From positions 1-10,182 of the forward strand of contig JAIPEV010000052.1 of the NCBI GenBank assembly GCA_021736965.1: 10,182 nt of DNA, read 5' to 3'. Position 1 is the first letter of the stretch; every line of letters begins with the position of its first letter. Positions 1 to 7,966 of the stretch are shown one piece after another. The stretch is from Halanaerobiales bacterium (GTDB taxonomy: Bacteria; Bacillota; Halanaerobiia; Halanaerobiales; M55B127). Under the pieces are notes generated by a model. The model did not search any database. It saw only the letters and a program-made list of their open reading frames with translations, and was not told the origin of the DNA. Both the position numbers and the translations under genes were made by a program.

Positions 1-32
1 AACTCTGGTGTTCCTGCAAAAATTATATTCAT
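1..32 (-). CDS. fmt: Methionyl-tRNA formyltransferase, N-terminal fragment (cut by window edge)
   Basis: Only the first ten codons are inside the window. They read MNIIFAGTPE, the typical beginning of methionyl-tRNA formyltransferase (family start M-K-I-V-F-A-G-T-P-E-F). The enzyme formylates the initiator Met-tRNA using 10-formyl-tetrahydrofolate, the step that peptide deformylase later reverses on the nascent protein. The ATG lies 7 bases beyond the def stop, and a GGAGTGAT ribosome binding site overlaps that stop, so translation is probably coupled. def-fmt adjacency is the classic bacterial arrangement and supports the call despite the tiny fragment. The rest of the gene cannot be assessed. 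Confidence 0.88.
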   Translation of the reverse strand, partial: MNIIFAGTPE

Positions 33-39
33 TTTGATA

Positions 40-501
40 TCACTCCACTAATTCTTCTTTTATTTCAACAGCTTTATCTACAAAAAGAACTCCATTAAGG
101 TGATCTATTTCATGTAAAAAAGCCCTTGCTTTAAGTCCATCTAATTCATATTTAACTTTGTTTCCATCTAAATTAAGACCTTCAATAATAGCTTGTTTGG
201 GTCTTTTTACAATACCTGTTTTATTAGGAACACTTAAACAACCCTCTTCAGCTATTACCTCACCATCTTCTTTAATTAGAATTGGATTAATTAAAACAGT
301 TAAATCTCCTTCAATATTAACTACAATAACTCTCTGTAATACTCCTATTTGGGGAGCAGCTAATCCTAAACCTTCAGCCGCTTCCATTGAATCTATCATA
401 TTAGTTATTAGTTCTTTTGTATTATCTGTTACTTTAACTACTTCTTTAGATCTGCTTCTTAATACAGGATCCCCTATTTTTCTAATCGGCAAAATTGCCA
501 T
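40..501 (-). CDS. def: Peptide deformylase
   Basis: This cytosolic metalloenzyme removes the N-terminal formyl group from nascent proteins. At 153 residues it is a short, type I-like deformylase. All three signature motifs are present: GLGLAAPQ (residues 44-51), EGCLSVP (86-92, metal ligand Cys88) and HEIDH (130-134, two His ligands and the catalytic Glu131). The start is set at the ATG at 501, which follows an AGAGGTGA ribosome binding site by 5 bases and gives the usual MAILPIRKIGDPVLR beginning. A GTG three codons upstream lies inside that binding site and is not a credible start. The gene begins 21 bases after priA and runs into fmt, so deformylase and formyltransferase are co-expressed. 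A candidate promoter at the end of priA may add separate expression. Confidence 0.97.
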   Translation of the reverse strand: MAILPIRKIGDPVLRSRSKEVVKVTDNTKELITNMIDSMEAAEGLGLAAPQIGVLQRVIVVNIEGDLTVLINPILIKEDGEVIAEEGCLSVPNKTGIVKRPKQAIIEGLNLDGNKVKYELDGLKARAFLHEIDHLNGVLFVDKAVEIKEELVE

Positions 502-521
502 TTTTATCACCTCTGCTTAAT

Positions 522-551
522 ATTATAACATTGATATTGGATCTACATCAA
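522..551 (-). promoter_or_regulatory. Candidate internal promoter for def-fmt
   Basis: Reading the minus strand, TTGATG (546-551) is followed after 18 bases by a perfect TATAAT (522-527), preceded by TG at the extended -10 position. The -10 overlaps the priA stop codon. The predicted start of transcription, near 515, would leave only about 14 bases before the def ATG, just enough for the ribosome binding site. The DNA also encodes the conserved PriA C-terminus and is AT-rich, so chance resemblance is quite possible. Confidence 0.35.
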
Positions 552-2760
552 TATTATATTTCACATTATACTTAGGATCTGTTAAATATTCACTTTTAAT
601 TTTATTTAAGGCTTTAATTCTAGTTTCTATTTTATTAAACTTTAATAAAAGTTGAAATCTATAATTATTTCTAATCTTTTCAATTGGAGCAGGTGAAGGA
701 CCAATTATTTCCATTTTAATCTTGGTATTTTTAACATACCTATCTAGATCATAAAGGGCACTTTTTGCTTTTGCTTTATCTTTGTCTAAAGTAATAATAT
801 TTATCAAATAAGTAAATGGAGGGTATTTTAATACCTTTCTTAATTCAATTTCCTTTTGATAAAAATACTGATAATCATGTTCTTTGGCTGCTAGCACACT
901 ATAATGATCAGGATTATAGGTTTGGATAGCAACAATCCCATCTTTCTCTCCCCTGCCTGTTCGTCCAGCAACCTGAGTTAATAATTGAAATGTTCTTTCT
1001 GAAGATCTAAAGTCTGGTAAGTTCATTATAGTATCAGCTGTTATTACTCCCACAAAAGAAATATTAGGATAGTCATGTCCCTTAGCAACCATCTGAGTAC
1101 CAATTAAGATATCTATTTCTTTATTTTCTAATTTTTTTAATATTCTTCGATGTGAGCCTTTTTTAATTGTAGTATCCATATCCATTCTTATCACTCTAGC
1201 TTGAGGTAAAAGTTCTTTCATTTCATTTTCTATTCTTTCAGTACCAACTCCAAAATCCTTTATATATCTGCTATTACAGTTTGGACAGTTCTTGAAAACT
1301 TCCTTGCTTTGTCCACAGTAATGACAGATTAGTTTATCTTCTTTTTTGTGATAGGTCATTGATATATCACAGTTATCACATCTTATAACGTGCCCACAGC
1401 TTCTACACATTACAAAACTTGAATAACCTCTTCGATTTAAAAAAAGTATCGCCTGTTCATTTTTCTTTAAAGCCTCTTTTAGTTTTTTTTGTAAAAATCT
1501 GCTAAAAATCGAAGGATTACCTTCTTTAAGTTCTTCTTTCATATCAATAATTTTGACCGGCGGCATAACTTTGTTATCAATTCTATTTGGTAATGATAAG
1601 TATACATATTCTTTAGTAACTGCCTGATGATAACTCTCAAGAGATGGTGTGGCTGTACCTAAGATCAAATCAATATTATTTAAGTTAGCTCTTTTTTTTG
1701 CTACTTCTCGTGCATGGTAATATGGAGAATTATTTTGTTTATATGAATTTTCATGTTCTTCATCAATAATAATTATACCTAAATTTTTGACAGGTGCAAA
1801 TATCGCTGATCTAGCTCCAATTACTATTTTAGCCTTACCCTTTTTTATACTACGCCACTCATCATACTTTTCACCAGTTGAAAGGCCAGAATGCAATATA
1901 GCAATCTTTTCTCCAAATCGACTATAAAATCTTTTGACCATAACAGGGGTTAAAGAAATTTCTGGTACTAATAAAATTGCACTTCTATCTTTATTAATTA
2001 CTTTCCTAATAAGTTGGATATAAATTTCTGTCTTTCCTGAACCAGTCACCCCATGTAAAAGATATGTCTTACTTTTCTTATTAAATAAATCTTTTTTTAT
2101 AATATCTAATGCTCTTTGTTGCTCTTTGCTGGGATCTAAATCCTTAATTAGTTTTTGGTCAAAGTCTTTATAAGGAATCCTTCTTTTTATCTGCTCACTT
2201 TTTTTTAAAATTTCTTTTTTTTCAAGGGCATCAATTGAACCCCTGTAAACATCAACTTCTTTTATTAGATTATTTAACAAAACTATCTGAGAGGGATCTT
2301 CTTTAAAGTACTTTAACACTTTATACTGACTGGGTGCTTTGTTTTTTAATTGAACAAGATATTTATTAATATCTGTTTTTTTAATATTTAATTCAACCAT
2401 TTTAACAACTTTTTTCCTTATTTTACCTTTAAAAACAGCTGTTGGTACAGCTGCTTTTAAAACATCTATTAAAAGTGCACAATAATATTTACTAATCCAT
2501 CTATATAATTTAAGATCTTTTTGACTAAAAAAAGGACTAGGTGATATTAGCTTTTTTACTTCTTTTATTTGCTCAGGCTGTAGTTCAGTTTTATCTTTGA
2601 GATTTATAACAAAACCTCTTAACTTTCTATTCCCAAATCCAACGATAACTGCTGTACCGATATCTACTTTACCTAAAAGATTATCCGGAATTATATAGTC
2701 ATATGGTTTATTAAATTTTCTTACAGGAATATCTACTATAACTTCAGCGTACTTACTCAT
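523..2760 (-). CDS. priA: Primosomal protein N' (PriA), replication restart helicase
   Basis: PriA recognises stalled or collapsed replication forks, unwinds DNA 3'-to-5' and starts reloading of the replicative helicase. The 745 residues match the family size (E. coli 732, B. subtilis about 805). In order: an N-terminal fork-binding domain (about 1-105), a linker and winged-helix region, helicase lobe 1 with Walker A GVTGSGKTE (237-245), DEEH (333-336) and GTATPS (368-373), a zinc-binding insert with eight cysteines in four pairs (452/455, 461/464, 479/482, 492/495), lobe 2 with the GTQMVAKGHDYP stretch (554-565) and QVAGRTGR (596-603), and the C-terminal domain ending IDVDPISML. Nothing essential is missing. 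Motif VI reads AGRTGR where E. coli has AGRAGR. The ATG overlaps the preceding membrane-protein gene by 8 bases, with AGGAG inside that gene, implying coupled translation. Confidence 0.97.
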   Translation of the reverse strand: MSKYAEVIVDIPVRKFNKPYDYIIPDNLLGKVDIGTAVIVGFGNRKLRGFVINLKDKTELQPEQIKEVKKLISPSPFFSQKDLKLYRWISKYYCALLIDVLKAAVPTAVFKGKIRKKVVKMVELNIKKTDINKYLVQLKNKAPSQYKVLKYFKEDPSQIVLLNNLIKEVDVYRGSIDALEKKEILKKSEQIKRRIPYKDFDQKLIKDLDPSKEQQRALDIIKKDLFNKKSKTYLLHGVTGSGKTEIYIQLIRKVINKDRSAILLVPEISLTPVMVKRFYSRFGEKIAILHSGLSTGEKYDEWRSIKKGKAKIVIGARSAIFAPVKNLGIIIIDEEHENSYKQNNSPYYHAREVAKKRANLNNIDLILGTATPSLESYHQAVTKEYVYLSLPNRIDNKVMPPVKIIDMKEELKEGNPSIFSRFLQKKLKEALKKNEQAILFLNRRGYSSFVMCRSCGHVIRCDNCDISMTYHKKEDKLICHYCGQSKEVFKNCPNCNSRYIKDFGVGTERIENEMKELLPQARVIRMDMDTTIKKGSHRRILKKLENKEIDILIGTQMVAKGHDYPNISFVGVITADTIMNLPDFRSSERTFQLLTQVAGRTGRGEKDGIVAIQTYNPDHYSVLAAKEHDYQYFYQKEIELRKVLKYPPFTYLINIITLDKDKAKAKSALYDLDRYVKNTKIKMEIIGPSPAPIEKIRNNYRFQLLLKFNKIETRIKALNKIKSEYLTDPKYNVKYNIDVDPISML

Positions 2761-3802
2761 TATTGCTCCTCTTTTTACTTATTTCTCGTAATGCAAAAAT
2801 TCCACCAATAACTAAAAGTAAATAAAAGGTGAAAAGTCTCCAACTAAACATTACTAATCCTACAATATCTTGTGGGATAAATGCTACAAATAATGAAGCA
2901 AATCCAATCTCTGCAATACCACTTGCTCCAGGTGTAGGCATATATGGAAGGATTAGGTAAAATATTGTTTGCATAATATATGCTTGTAGAAAGTGAGGTT
3001 CTGCTCCAAAAGCCATTAACAAAACAGGCATTATCATAAAGAGACTGCTCCAAAACAGGATGGTATAAAAACCACCCCAGATAAGTCCTTTTTTATTCTT
3101 TTTTAATACTTTTAAAGATCTTCTAAAGTCTTTTAGTTCACGTCGTGATCTGACTAATAATTTTTTTGCCTTGTAGTTATTTTTAATAAAGTGCTGGATC
3201 TGTTTGAAATGTAAAATGTAGTCTGTGAATCGATCACCAATTTTTGGAATCAAAGTAAATAACATTATACCTGCTGAAAATAATATTCCCATAACAAATG
3301 CAATGTAAAATAAGTAGGGTGGTATAATCCCAGAATTTATATATTTTCTAAAGAAAATTAAAAAAATAGGGGTTAAAATTCCAAAATAAAATAATCTAAA
3401 TAAAAAGTTTGTAACAATAACTGTAGATGCTTTACCTACATTTACTCCCTTTTTATGGAGAAAATAGACCTGAAAAGGACCTCCACCACTTGCAAAAGGT
3501 GTTACATTAGAAACAAAAGCACCTGATACAAAAATAATAATACAGTCAATTAATTTTAATTTGGTATCAATTACAGAAACCATTACTCTTATTCGCTGTC
3601 CAGCAAATAAAAAATGTAATAATATTAACCCTACAACTACTAATACATACTTCCCATCAATATTTTTAAATACCCTAGTTAAAGTATCTTCATCTATAGT
3701 AAATATAATCAACAAAGCTGATATTAACAAACTTATGATTACAGCCCATCTTAGCCCCCGATATACTGTTTTTTTATCAATAGTTCTTTCTTGTATACTC
3801 AC
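2753..3802 (-). CDS. Flippase-like integral membrane protein (UPF0104 / LPG-synthase TM-region family)
   Basis: A 349-residue polytopic membrane protein with about eight or nine hydrophobic segments (roughly 20-36, 51-69, 83-103, 125-150, 161-185, 238-265, 270-287, 293-310, 314-337) and a basic cytoplasmic-looking stretch at 205-238. It carries the family hallmarks TPFASGGGPFQ (101-111) and PTPGASGIAE (289-298). The family includes the membrane half of MprF, which flips lysyl-phosphatidylglycerol, and archaeal AglD-type proteins. Here the soluble synthase half of MprF is absent, so a lipid or lipid-linked substrate flippase role is inference only. The start is a GTG, five bases after AGAGGTGA. 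It sits between metK and priA and overlaps priA by 8 bases. That position is not an obvious functional fit and may simply reflect co-transcription. Confidence 0.85.
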   Translation of the reverse strand: MSIQERTIDKKTVYRGLRWAVIISLLISALLIIFTIDEDTLTRVFKNIDGKYVLVVVGLILLHFLFAGQRIRVMVSVIDTKLKLIDCIIIFVSGAFVSNVTPFASGGGPFQVYFLHKKGVNVGKASTVIVTNFLFRLFYFGILTPIFLIFFRKYINSGIIPPYLFYIAFVMGILFSAGIMLFTLIPKIGDRFTDYILHFKQIQHFIKNNYKAKKLLVRSRRELKDFRRSLKVLKKNKKGLIWGGFYTILFWSSLFMIMPVLLMAFGAEPHFLQAYIMQTIFYLILPYMPTPGASGIAEIGFASLFVAFIPQDIVGLVMFSWRLFTFYLLLVIGGIFALREISKKRSNNE

Positions 3803-3830
3803 TTATTTCACCTCTTTAAATCAAGGCAAA

Positions 3831-3850
3831 ACCGAAGGAAAACCTCCGGT
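3831..3850 (-). terminator. Stem-loop after metK; possible weak terminator or attenuator
   Basis: On the minus strand ACCGGAGG, a TTTT loop and CCTTCGGT form an 8-bp stem with one G-U pair, 11 bases past the metK stop. It is followed by TTTTGCC and a later TTT, a broken U tract, so termination is probably partial at best. It would lower expression of the flippase-priA-def-fmt genes relative to metK, or stabilise the metK mRNA 3' end. The plus-strand reading has no U tract. Confidence 0.45.
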
Positions 3851-3861
3851 AACAGTCTGTT

Positions 3862-5037
3862 TTAGCCTCTGTCTTTAATTATATCTACCTTGTCTAGCTG
3901 TTCCCATGGTAGATTTAAATCATCTCTACCAAAATGTCCATAGTTACTTACTTGGCTATAAATTGGACGCATTAAGTCGAACTTATTTATAATGCCACCT
4001 GGGGTTAGATCAAAGTTATCCTTAATAATATTAACCAGTTTTTGTTCACTTATTTTGCCGGTATTAAAGGTTTCAACCATTACTGAAAGTGGATGAGCAA
4101 CACCAATTGCATAAGAAAGTTGCACCTCACACTTTTTAGCAAGATTAGCTGCAACAATATTTTTAGCAATATATCTAGCAGCATAAGATGCTGAACGGTC
4201 TACTTTTGTTGGATCTTTACCTGAAAAAGCACCACCACCATGTCGGGCAGTACCTCCATAGGTATCAACAATAATTTTTCTACCTGTCAGGCCTGCATCA
4301 CCATGAGGTCCACCAATAACAAATCTACCTGTAGGATTAATCAAGATCTCAGTATTACTGTCAATTAACTTTTCAGATATAATCTTTGGTATTACAAACT
4401 GACATATATCCCTTTTTATTGTTTCCTGTCCTACCTCTGGGTGATGTTGTGTAGAAATCAGTATTTTATCTACCCTTTTGGGAAGATCATCTTCATATTC
4501 GATAGTTACCTGTGTCTTTCCATCAGGTCGAAGATAGTCTATTATCTCCTTTTTTCTGACCTCTGCTAACCTTTTGGCAAGTTTATGAGCTAAAGTGATC
4601 GGAAGTGGCATATACTCTTTGGTCTCATCTGTAGCATATCCATACATAATTCCCTGATCCCCAGCACCTAACTGGGTACCTTTATGTCCGGTTTTTGATT
4701 CATAAGAATGATTTACTCCTAATGCTATATCTGCAGACTGTTCTTTAATCGATGTAATAACACCACATGTTTCACCATCAAAACCATATTTAGCCCGATC
4801 ATAACCTATATTAATAATAGTTTTTCTGGTTATATCGGTTAAATCTACATAACATTCTGTAGATATCTCACCTGAAATAAAAGCAAGTCCTGTGGTAACA
4901 AGAGTTTCACAGGCTACCCTTGCATTTTTGTCTCTATTAAGAATGGCATCTAATATTGAGTCAGATATTTTATCAGCAACCTTATCAGGATGGCCTTCAG
5001 TAACTGATTCTGATGTCATAAAATACTTTTTTGTCAT
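3862..5037 (-). CDS. metK: S-adenosylmethionine synthetase
   Basis: This enzyme makes S-adenosylmethionine from methionine and ATP, releasing phosphate and pyrophosphate; it normally works as a cytosolic tetramer. The 391 residues are full length for the bacterial family. Visible signatures are GHPDK near the N-terminus (15-19, His16 matching the catalytic His of the E. coli enzyme), the GAGDQGIMYGYATDE loop (124-138) and the phosphate-binding GGGAFSGKDPTKVDRSA (267-283, Lys274 and Lys278). The ATG follows an AAGGTGG ribosome binding site by four bases. A near-consensus promoter lies just upstream, with a leader of only about 25 bases. No SAM-sensing riboswitch, common before metK in Bacillota, can fit there. 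Downstream it shares the strand with the flippase-like gene, priA and def, separated by a weak stem-loop. Confidence 0.98.
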   Translation of the reverse strand: MTKKYFMTSESVTEGHPDKVADKISDSILDAILNRDKNARVACETLVTTGLAFISGEISTECYVDLTDITRKTIINIGYDRAKYGFDGETCGVITSIKEQSADIALGVNHSYESKTGHKGTQLGAGDQGIMYGYATDETKEYMPLPITLAHKLAKRLAEVRKKEIIDYLRPDGKTQVTIEYEDDLPKRVDKILISTQHHPEVGQETIKRDICQFVIPKIISEKLIDSNTEILINPTGRFVIGGPHGDAGLTGRKIIVDTYGGTARHGGGAFSGKDPTKVDRSASYAARYIAKNIVAANLAKKCEVQLSYAIGVAHPLSVMVETFNTGKISEQKLVNIIKDNFDLTPGGIINKFDLMRPIYSQVSNYGHFGRDDLNLPWEQLDKVDIIKDRG

Positions 5038-5069
5038 TTTACCACCTTCAATTTTTAATTAATAACTCA

Positions 5070-5098
5070 AGTTTAGCATAATGATCAATTAGTGTCAA
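5070..5098 (-). promoter_or_regulatory. metK promoter (sigma-A type, extended -10)
   Basis: The minus strand shows a perfect TTGACA (5093-5098), a 17-base spacer and TAAACT (5070-5075) with TG at the extended -10 position. It lies wholly in the 71-base gap between tldE and metK, and transcription would start near 5063. Ideal spacing, a perfect -35 and intergenic placement make this the second most convincing promoter signal in the window. No terminator is visible between the tldE stop and this promoter, so read-through from tldE into metK is also possible. Confidence 0.72.
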
Positions 5099-5108
5099 TT
5101 TAGCTTTT

Positions 5109-6455
5109 TTATCCTCCCGAAACATCAAGAGATTTCACAGCAACAGAAGCTGAACCAAAGTGCCCGTTTCCTGGTAAGCCCATCTTAAAATCATTCCCAA
5201 TCATAACAATATCGTTAAGCAATTTTAGAAAGTTACCTGAAATTGTTATCTGTTCAACAGGTTTTACTATCTCTCCATCTTTAGCTAAATAACCTCTAGC
5301 AGAGAGAGAGAAGTCACCTGAAACAGGATTCGCTCCAGAATGTAACCCTTGAACATCTTCAATAATAATTACCTTTTTAAATTTATCTTTGAGTTGATTA
5401 AAACTATTAGTTCCTTTTTTTAAGTACATATTTGTAGGTGAAATACTAATCTTACTTTTATGAGAAGAACGATATCCATTAGCAGTACTTTCAACTCCAT
5501 CTTTTTTTGCAGTTTTTAGATTATATAGATATGTTTGTAACTTACCTTGACTGATCACCTCTTTGTACTTAGAAGCAACACCTTCAGAATCAAAATATGT
5601 TCTTCTATATCCATCTTCAAAGAAAGGATCATCTACGATTGTAACTATATTACTAGCTACCTTTTTATTAAGTTTACCTTTAAAAAGTGAAAGACCTTTT
5701 TGAACATTTTCAGCAGATAGTGTAGAACTAAAGGTAGATAAAATGTTTACAAATACTTCATTTTTTAAGATTACTGGGTACTTATCGGAATTTATAGATT
5801 CAGCTCCAAACTGATCAACTGCATCTTTAACAAGTTCTTTTACAAACTCATCTTTATTTACTTCTTTAAGATCTCTAAAAAGCTGATATTTAGTTGCAGT
5901 TCTTACATCATTACCTTCTTTTGCAATTATTGAAATATAGATATAGGCAATATCATTTTTGCAATCTAATTCTAAACCCTTACTATTTAAGATCTTTTCA
6001 CCAGTCTCCTCATCAGCATAGATGCAGTAGTTTATATTTTTAATTCTATCATCTGAAGAGTAAATTTTCTTTTCAATATCCTTTAATAACTCTATTTTTT
6101 TATCTCTATCTTGTTCAAATATACCTGTTCTTGTTTCAATTTTTTTATATTGATCTGAACCAGAATATATTTCTTCCTCATCTTCATCCATTATTTGAGC
6201 ATTTTTTAATGCATTATCTAACAGGGTATCAATTGTATCCTGATTAAACTTTTCACTGTATGAATATCCCATCTTATCCTTGTTTAAACCTCTAAAAGAT
6301 AAACCATACTCTTCATTTTCCTCGTAATAATCTATAACTTTTTTATATAATCTTATTTCAAAGTTCTTTGAACGATTTAGATATACTTCAGAATCAACAA
6401 AATCATTACTTTTTGCCTTTTTTAATAGTCCATTCATGAAATTATCAATCTTCAT
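5109..6455 (-). CDS. pmbA: TldE/PmbA, non-catalytic partner of the TldD/TldE metalloprotease
   Basis: This is the subunit that pairs with TldD to form a heterodimeric zinc protease. In E. coli the pair degrades unfolded peptides and removes leader peptides from microcin B17; the natural substrate here is unknown. The protein has 448 residues, typical for the family. The FDSEGVAS stretch (288-295), GLHSGANPVSGDFSL (370-384), the ARGYL...DGEIVKPV segment (386-400) and the glycine-rich end GLPGNGHFGSASVAV (426-440) match the PmbA branch. There is no HExxxH motif, as expected for the non-catalytic partner. The start ATG shares one base with the tldD stop (TAATG), and GGAGG-like ribosome binding sequence lies within the last tldD codons, so the two subunits should be made in a coupled ratio. 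Confidence 0.93.
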   Translation of the reverse strand: MKIDNFMNGLLKKAKSNDFVDSEVYLNRSKNFEIRLYKKVIDYYEENEEYGLSFRGLNKDKMGYSYSEKFNQDTIDTLLDNALKNAQIMDEDEEEIYSGSDQYKKIETRTGIFEQDRDKKIELLKDIEKKIYSSDDRIKNINYCIYADEETGEKILNSKGLELDCKNDIAYIYISIIAKEGNDVRTATKYQLFRDLKEVNKDEFVKELVKDAVDQFGAESINSDKYPVILKNEVFVNILSTFSSTLSAENVQKGLSLFKGKLNKKVASNIVTIVDDPFFEDGYRRTYFDSEGVASKYKEVISQGKLQTYLYNLKTAKKDGVESTANGYRSSHKSKISISPTNMYLKKGTNSFNQLKDKFKKVIIIEDVQGLHSGANPVSGDFSLSARGYLAKDGEIVKPVEQITISGNFLKLLNDIVMIGNDFKMGLPGNGHFGSASVAVKSLDVSGG

Positions 6456-7843
6456 TATTTACCTTCACCTCTTCCTCCTACAGTTAGTTTTGAGACTCTA
6501 ATTGTTGGTTGTCCTACTCCAGCAGGAACACTTCCACTTATCGATCCACACATTCCTTCTGCTAGATCAAGGTTATTACCAATAAGATCGATTTTCTTTA
6601 ATATTTCTGATCCCTTACCAATTAAAGTTGCTCCTCTAACTGGTTTATAAACTTCACCATCTTTAATTAGGTAACCTTCTCTTACATTAAAATTAAATTC
6701 ACCGGTAGCTGGATTCACTGAACCACCACCCATATTCTTCGCATAAAGGCCGTATTTGGTCTTTGCAATGATTTCTTCTTTCGTATGCTCACCATTATCG
6801 ATAAAGGTGTTGGTCATTCTTGAAGTTGGTGAATACTTATATGACTCTCTTCTTCCTGATCCGGTGGGATCCATTTTCAGTCTTTTTCCATTTAAATAAT
6901 CTATCATATACCCTTTTAAAATACCATCTTTGATTAATATATTCCTTTGGGTTTTATGTCCTTCATCATCAAAGTTTTGTGACCCCCATTGATTTGGTAT
7001 AGTTCCATCATCAATTGCAGTTACTTTATTGCTGGCAATTTGTTCACCAATCTTATTAGCAAAAACCGAACTATCCTTAGCAACAGAAGTAGCTTCAAGC
7101 CCATGACCACAAGCTTCATGGAAGATAACTCCACCAAATTTGTTATCGATAATAACTGGCATTTTACCCTGGGGAGCATGAGAAGCCTTAATCATTGTTA
7201 CAGCCATTCTTGAGGCATCAACCGCTTTATCAACTAAATCTATTTCATCAAAATATTCATATCCCATATGAGCACCTGGACCATTAAAACCAGTTTGTTT
7301 TTCTCCCTTTAAAGTTGCAACAGATTGAATTCCAACCCTTACTCTTGTTCTTTCATCCTCAACTAAAACCCCATTAGAATTAGCAATCTGTACATTTTGA
7401 GTATAATCTGATAAAGAAATTATAACCTGTGTTATCAAGTCATCATAATCAAAGGCTGCTTGATAAGCATTTCTAACTAGCTTAACTTTTTTTATCTTTT
7501 CAACCTGAGTAGGATAAGTTATTATATTATGCAAGTTTTCATAGTCTGCATATCTTAATTTGATATCTTTAAGATTTGACTTATCAAACTGCTTAGCTGC
7601 CTTTTTGGCAAGCTTAATTAAATTATCCTTTGAATCATTATTGGTATAAACATATATTTCATTAGTACCTTTAATAATTCTTATACCTATTCCATAATCA
7701 ATTCCCGAATTAGCACTATCAATCTCACCATTTATTAAATTGATAGAGTTAGAGAACTTATCTTCTACAAATACTTCTGCAAAGTCGCCCCCATTTTTTA
7801 ATGCAGCAGTTAATATATCCTCTAATACTGTCTTATTTAACAT
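6455..7843 (-). CDS. tldD: TldD, catalytic zinc subunit of the TldD/TldE metalloprotease
   Basis: The catalytic partner of TldE, this cytosolic metalloprotease threads peptides through a channel formed by the heterodimer. At 462 residues it is close to E. coli TldD. The zinc site is intact: HEACGH (242-247) provides two His ligands and the general base Glu243, and Cys432 in GMCGS matches the third ligand. The C-terminal GQPTIRVSKLTVGG is also characteristic. The ATG is preceded at about 8 bases by AGAGGGG, an acceptable ribosome binding site. The gene follows a strong terminator and has a candidate promoter of its own, so tldD-tldE forms a separate unit from remA-gmk-coaBC. No peptide-antibiotic precursor or maturation gene is visible nearby, favouring a general peptidase role. 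Confidence 0.96.
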   Translation of the reverse strand: MLNKTVLEDILTAALKNGGDFAEVFVEDKFSNSINLINGEIDSANSGIDYGIGIRIIKGTNEIYVYTNNDSKDNLIKLAKKAAKQFDKSNLKDIKLRYADYENLHNIITYPTQVEKIKKVKLVRNAYQAAFDYDDLITQVIISLSDYTQNVQIANSNGVLVEDERTRVRVGIQSVATLKGEKQTGFNGPGAHMGYEYFDEIDLVDKAVDASRMAVTMIKASHAPQGKMPVIIDNKFGGVIFHEACGHGLEATSVAKDSSVFANKIGEQIASNKVTAIDDGTIPNQWGSQNFDDEGHKTQRNILIKDGILKGYMIDYLNGKRLKMDPTGSGRRESYKYSPTSRMTNTFIDNGEHTKEEIIAKTKYGLYAKNMGGGSVNPATGEFNFNVREGYLIKDGEVYKPVRGATLIGKGSEILKKIDLIGNNLDLAEGMCGSISGSVPAGVGQPTIRVSKLTVGGRGEGK

Positions 7844-7877
7844 TGAATCTACCCCTCTCTAAAAAATCATTCCTTTT

Positions 7878-7904
7878 ATTATATATTAATTAATTTAATG
7901 ACAA
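7878..7904 (-). promoter_or_regulatory. Candidate tldD promoter
   Basis: The minus strand has TTGTCA (7899-7904), 15 bases, and a perfect TATAAT (7878-7883), located between the coaBC terminator and tldD. The spacer is shorter than the usual 17 bases and the region is almost pure A/T, so exact boxes are uncertain. Some promoter is expected here because a strong terminator lies immediately upstream. Confidence 0.5.
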
Positions 7905-7919
7905 TTTCCTGCAAGTATT

Positions 7920-7944
7920 AAAAAAAACCACCCAGATGAGTGGT
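7920..7944 (-). terminator. Intrinsic terminator after coaBC
   Basis: On the minus strand ACCACTC, an ATCT tetraloop and GGGTGGT form a 7-bp stem (one G-U pair), followed directly by a run of seven further T residues. It begins 22 bases after the coaBC stop. This is a textbook factor-independent terminator ending the remA-gmk-coaBC unit. The plus strand has no U tract after the stem, so it works in one direction. Confidence 0.9.
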
Positions 7945-7966
7945 CCTCTCGATTAAAAAAATAATA

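Noticed and set aside
502..510. GTG start for def, adding three residues (MIK) before the ATG at 501.
   Set aside because: The GTG is part of the AGAGGTGA ribosome binding site that serves the ATG at 501; the longer form has no binding site of its own and does not match the family start.
3561..3878. Plus-strand 105-codon open frame opposite the flippase gene and the end of metK.
   Set aside because: It lies antisense to two well-supported genes and has a low-complexity Thr/Ile-rich composition typical of an antisense shadow. The same applies to the other plus-strand frames at 158-520, 6989-7213, 8505-8708 and 8766-9017.
5063..5108. Possible terminator for tldE in the gap before metK.
   Set aside because: The AT-rich gap contains only the TGATCA palindrome and no GC-containing stem followed by a U tract; read-through from tldE seems possible.
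7844..7966. Possible small gene or RNA in the 123-base gap between coaBC and tldD.
   Set aside because: The gap is fully explained by the coaBC terminator, a candidate promoter and the tldD ribosome binding site; no coding frame with a start and binding site fits.
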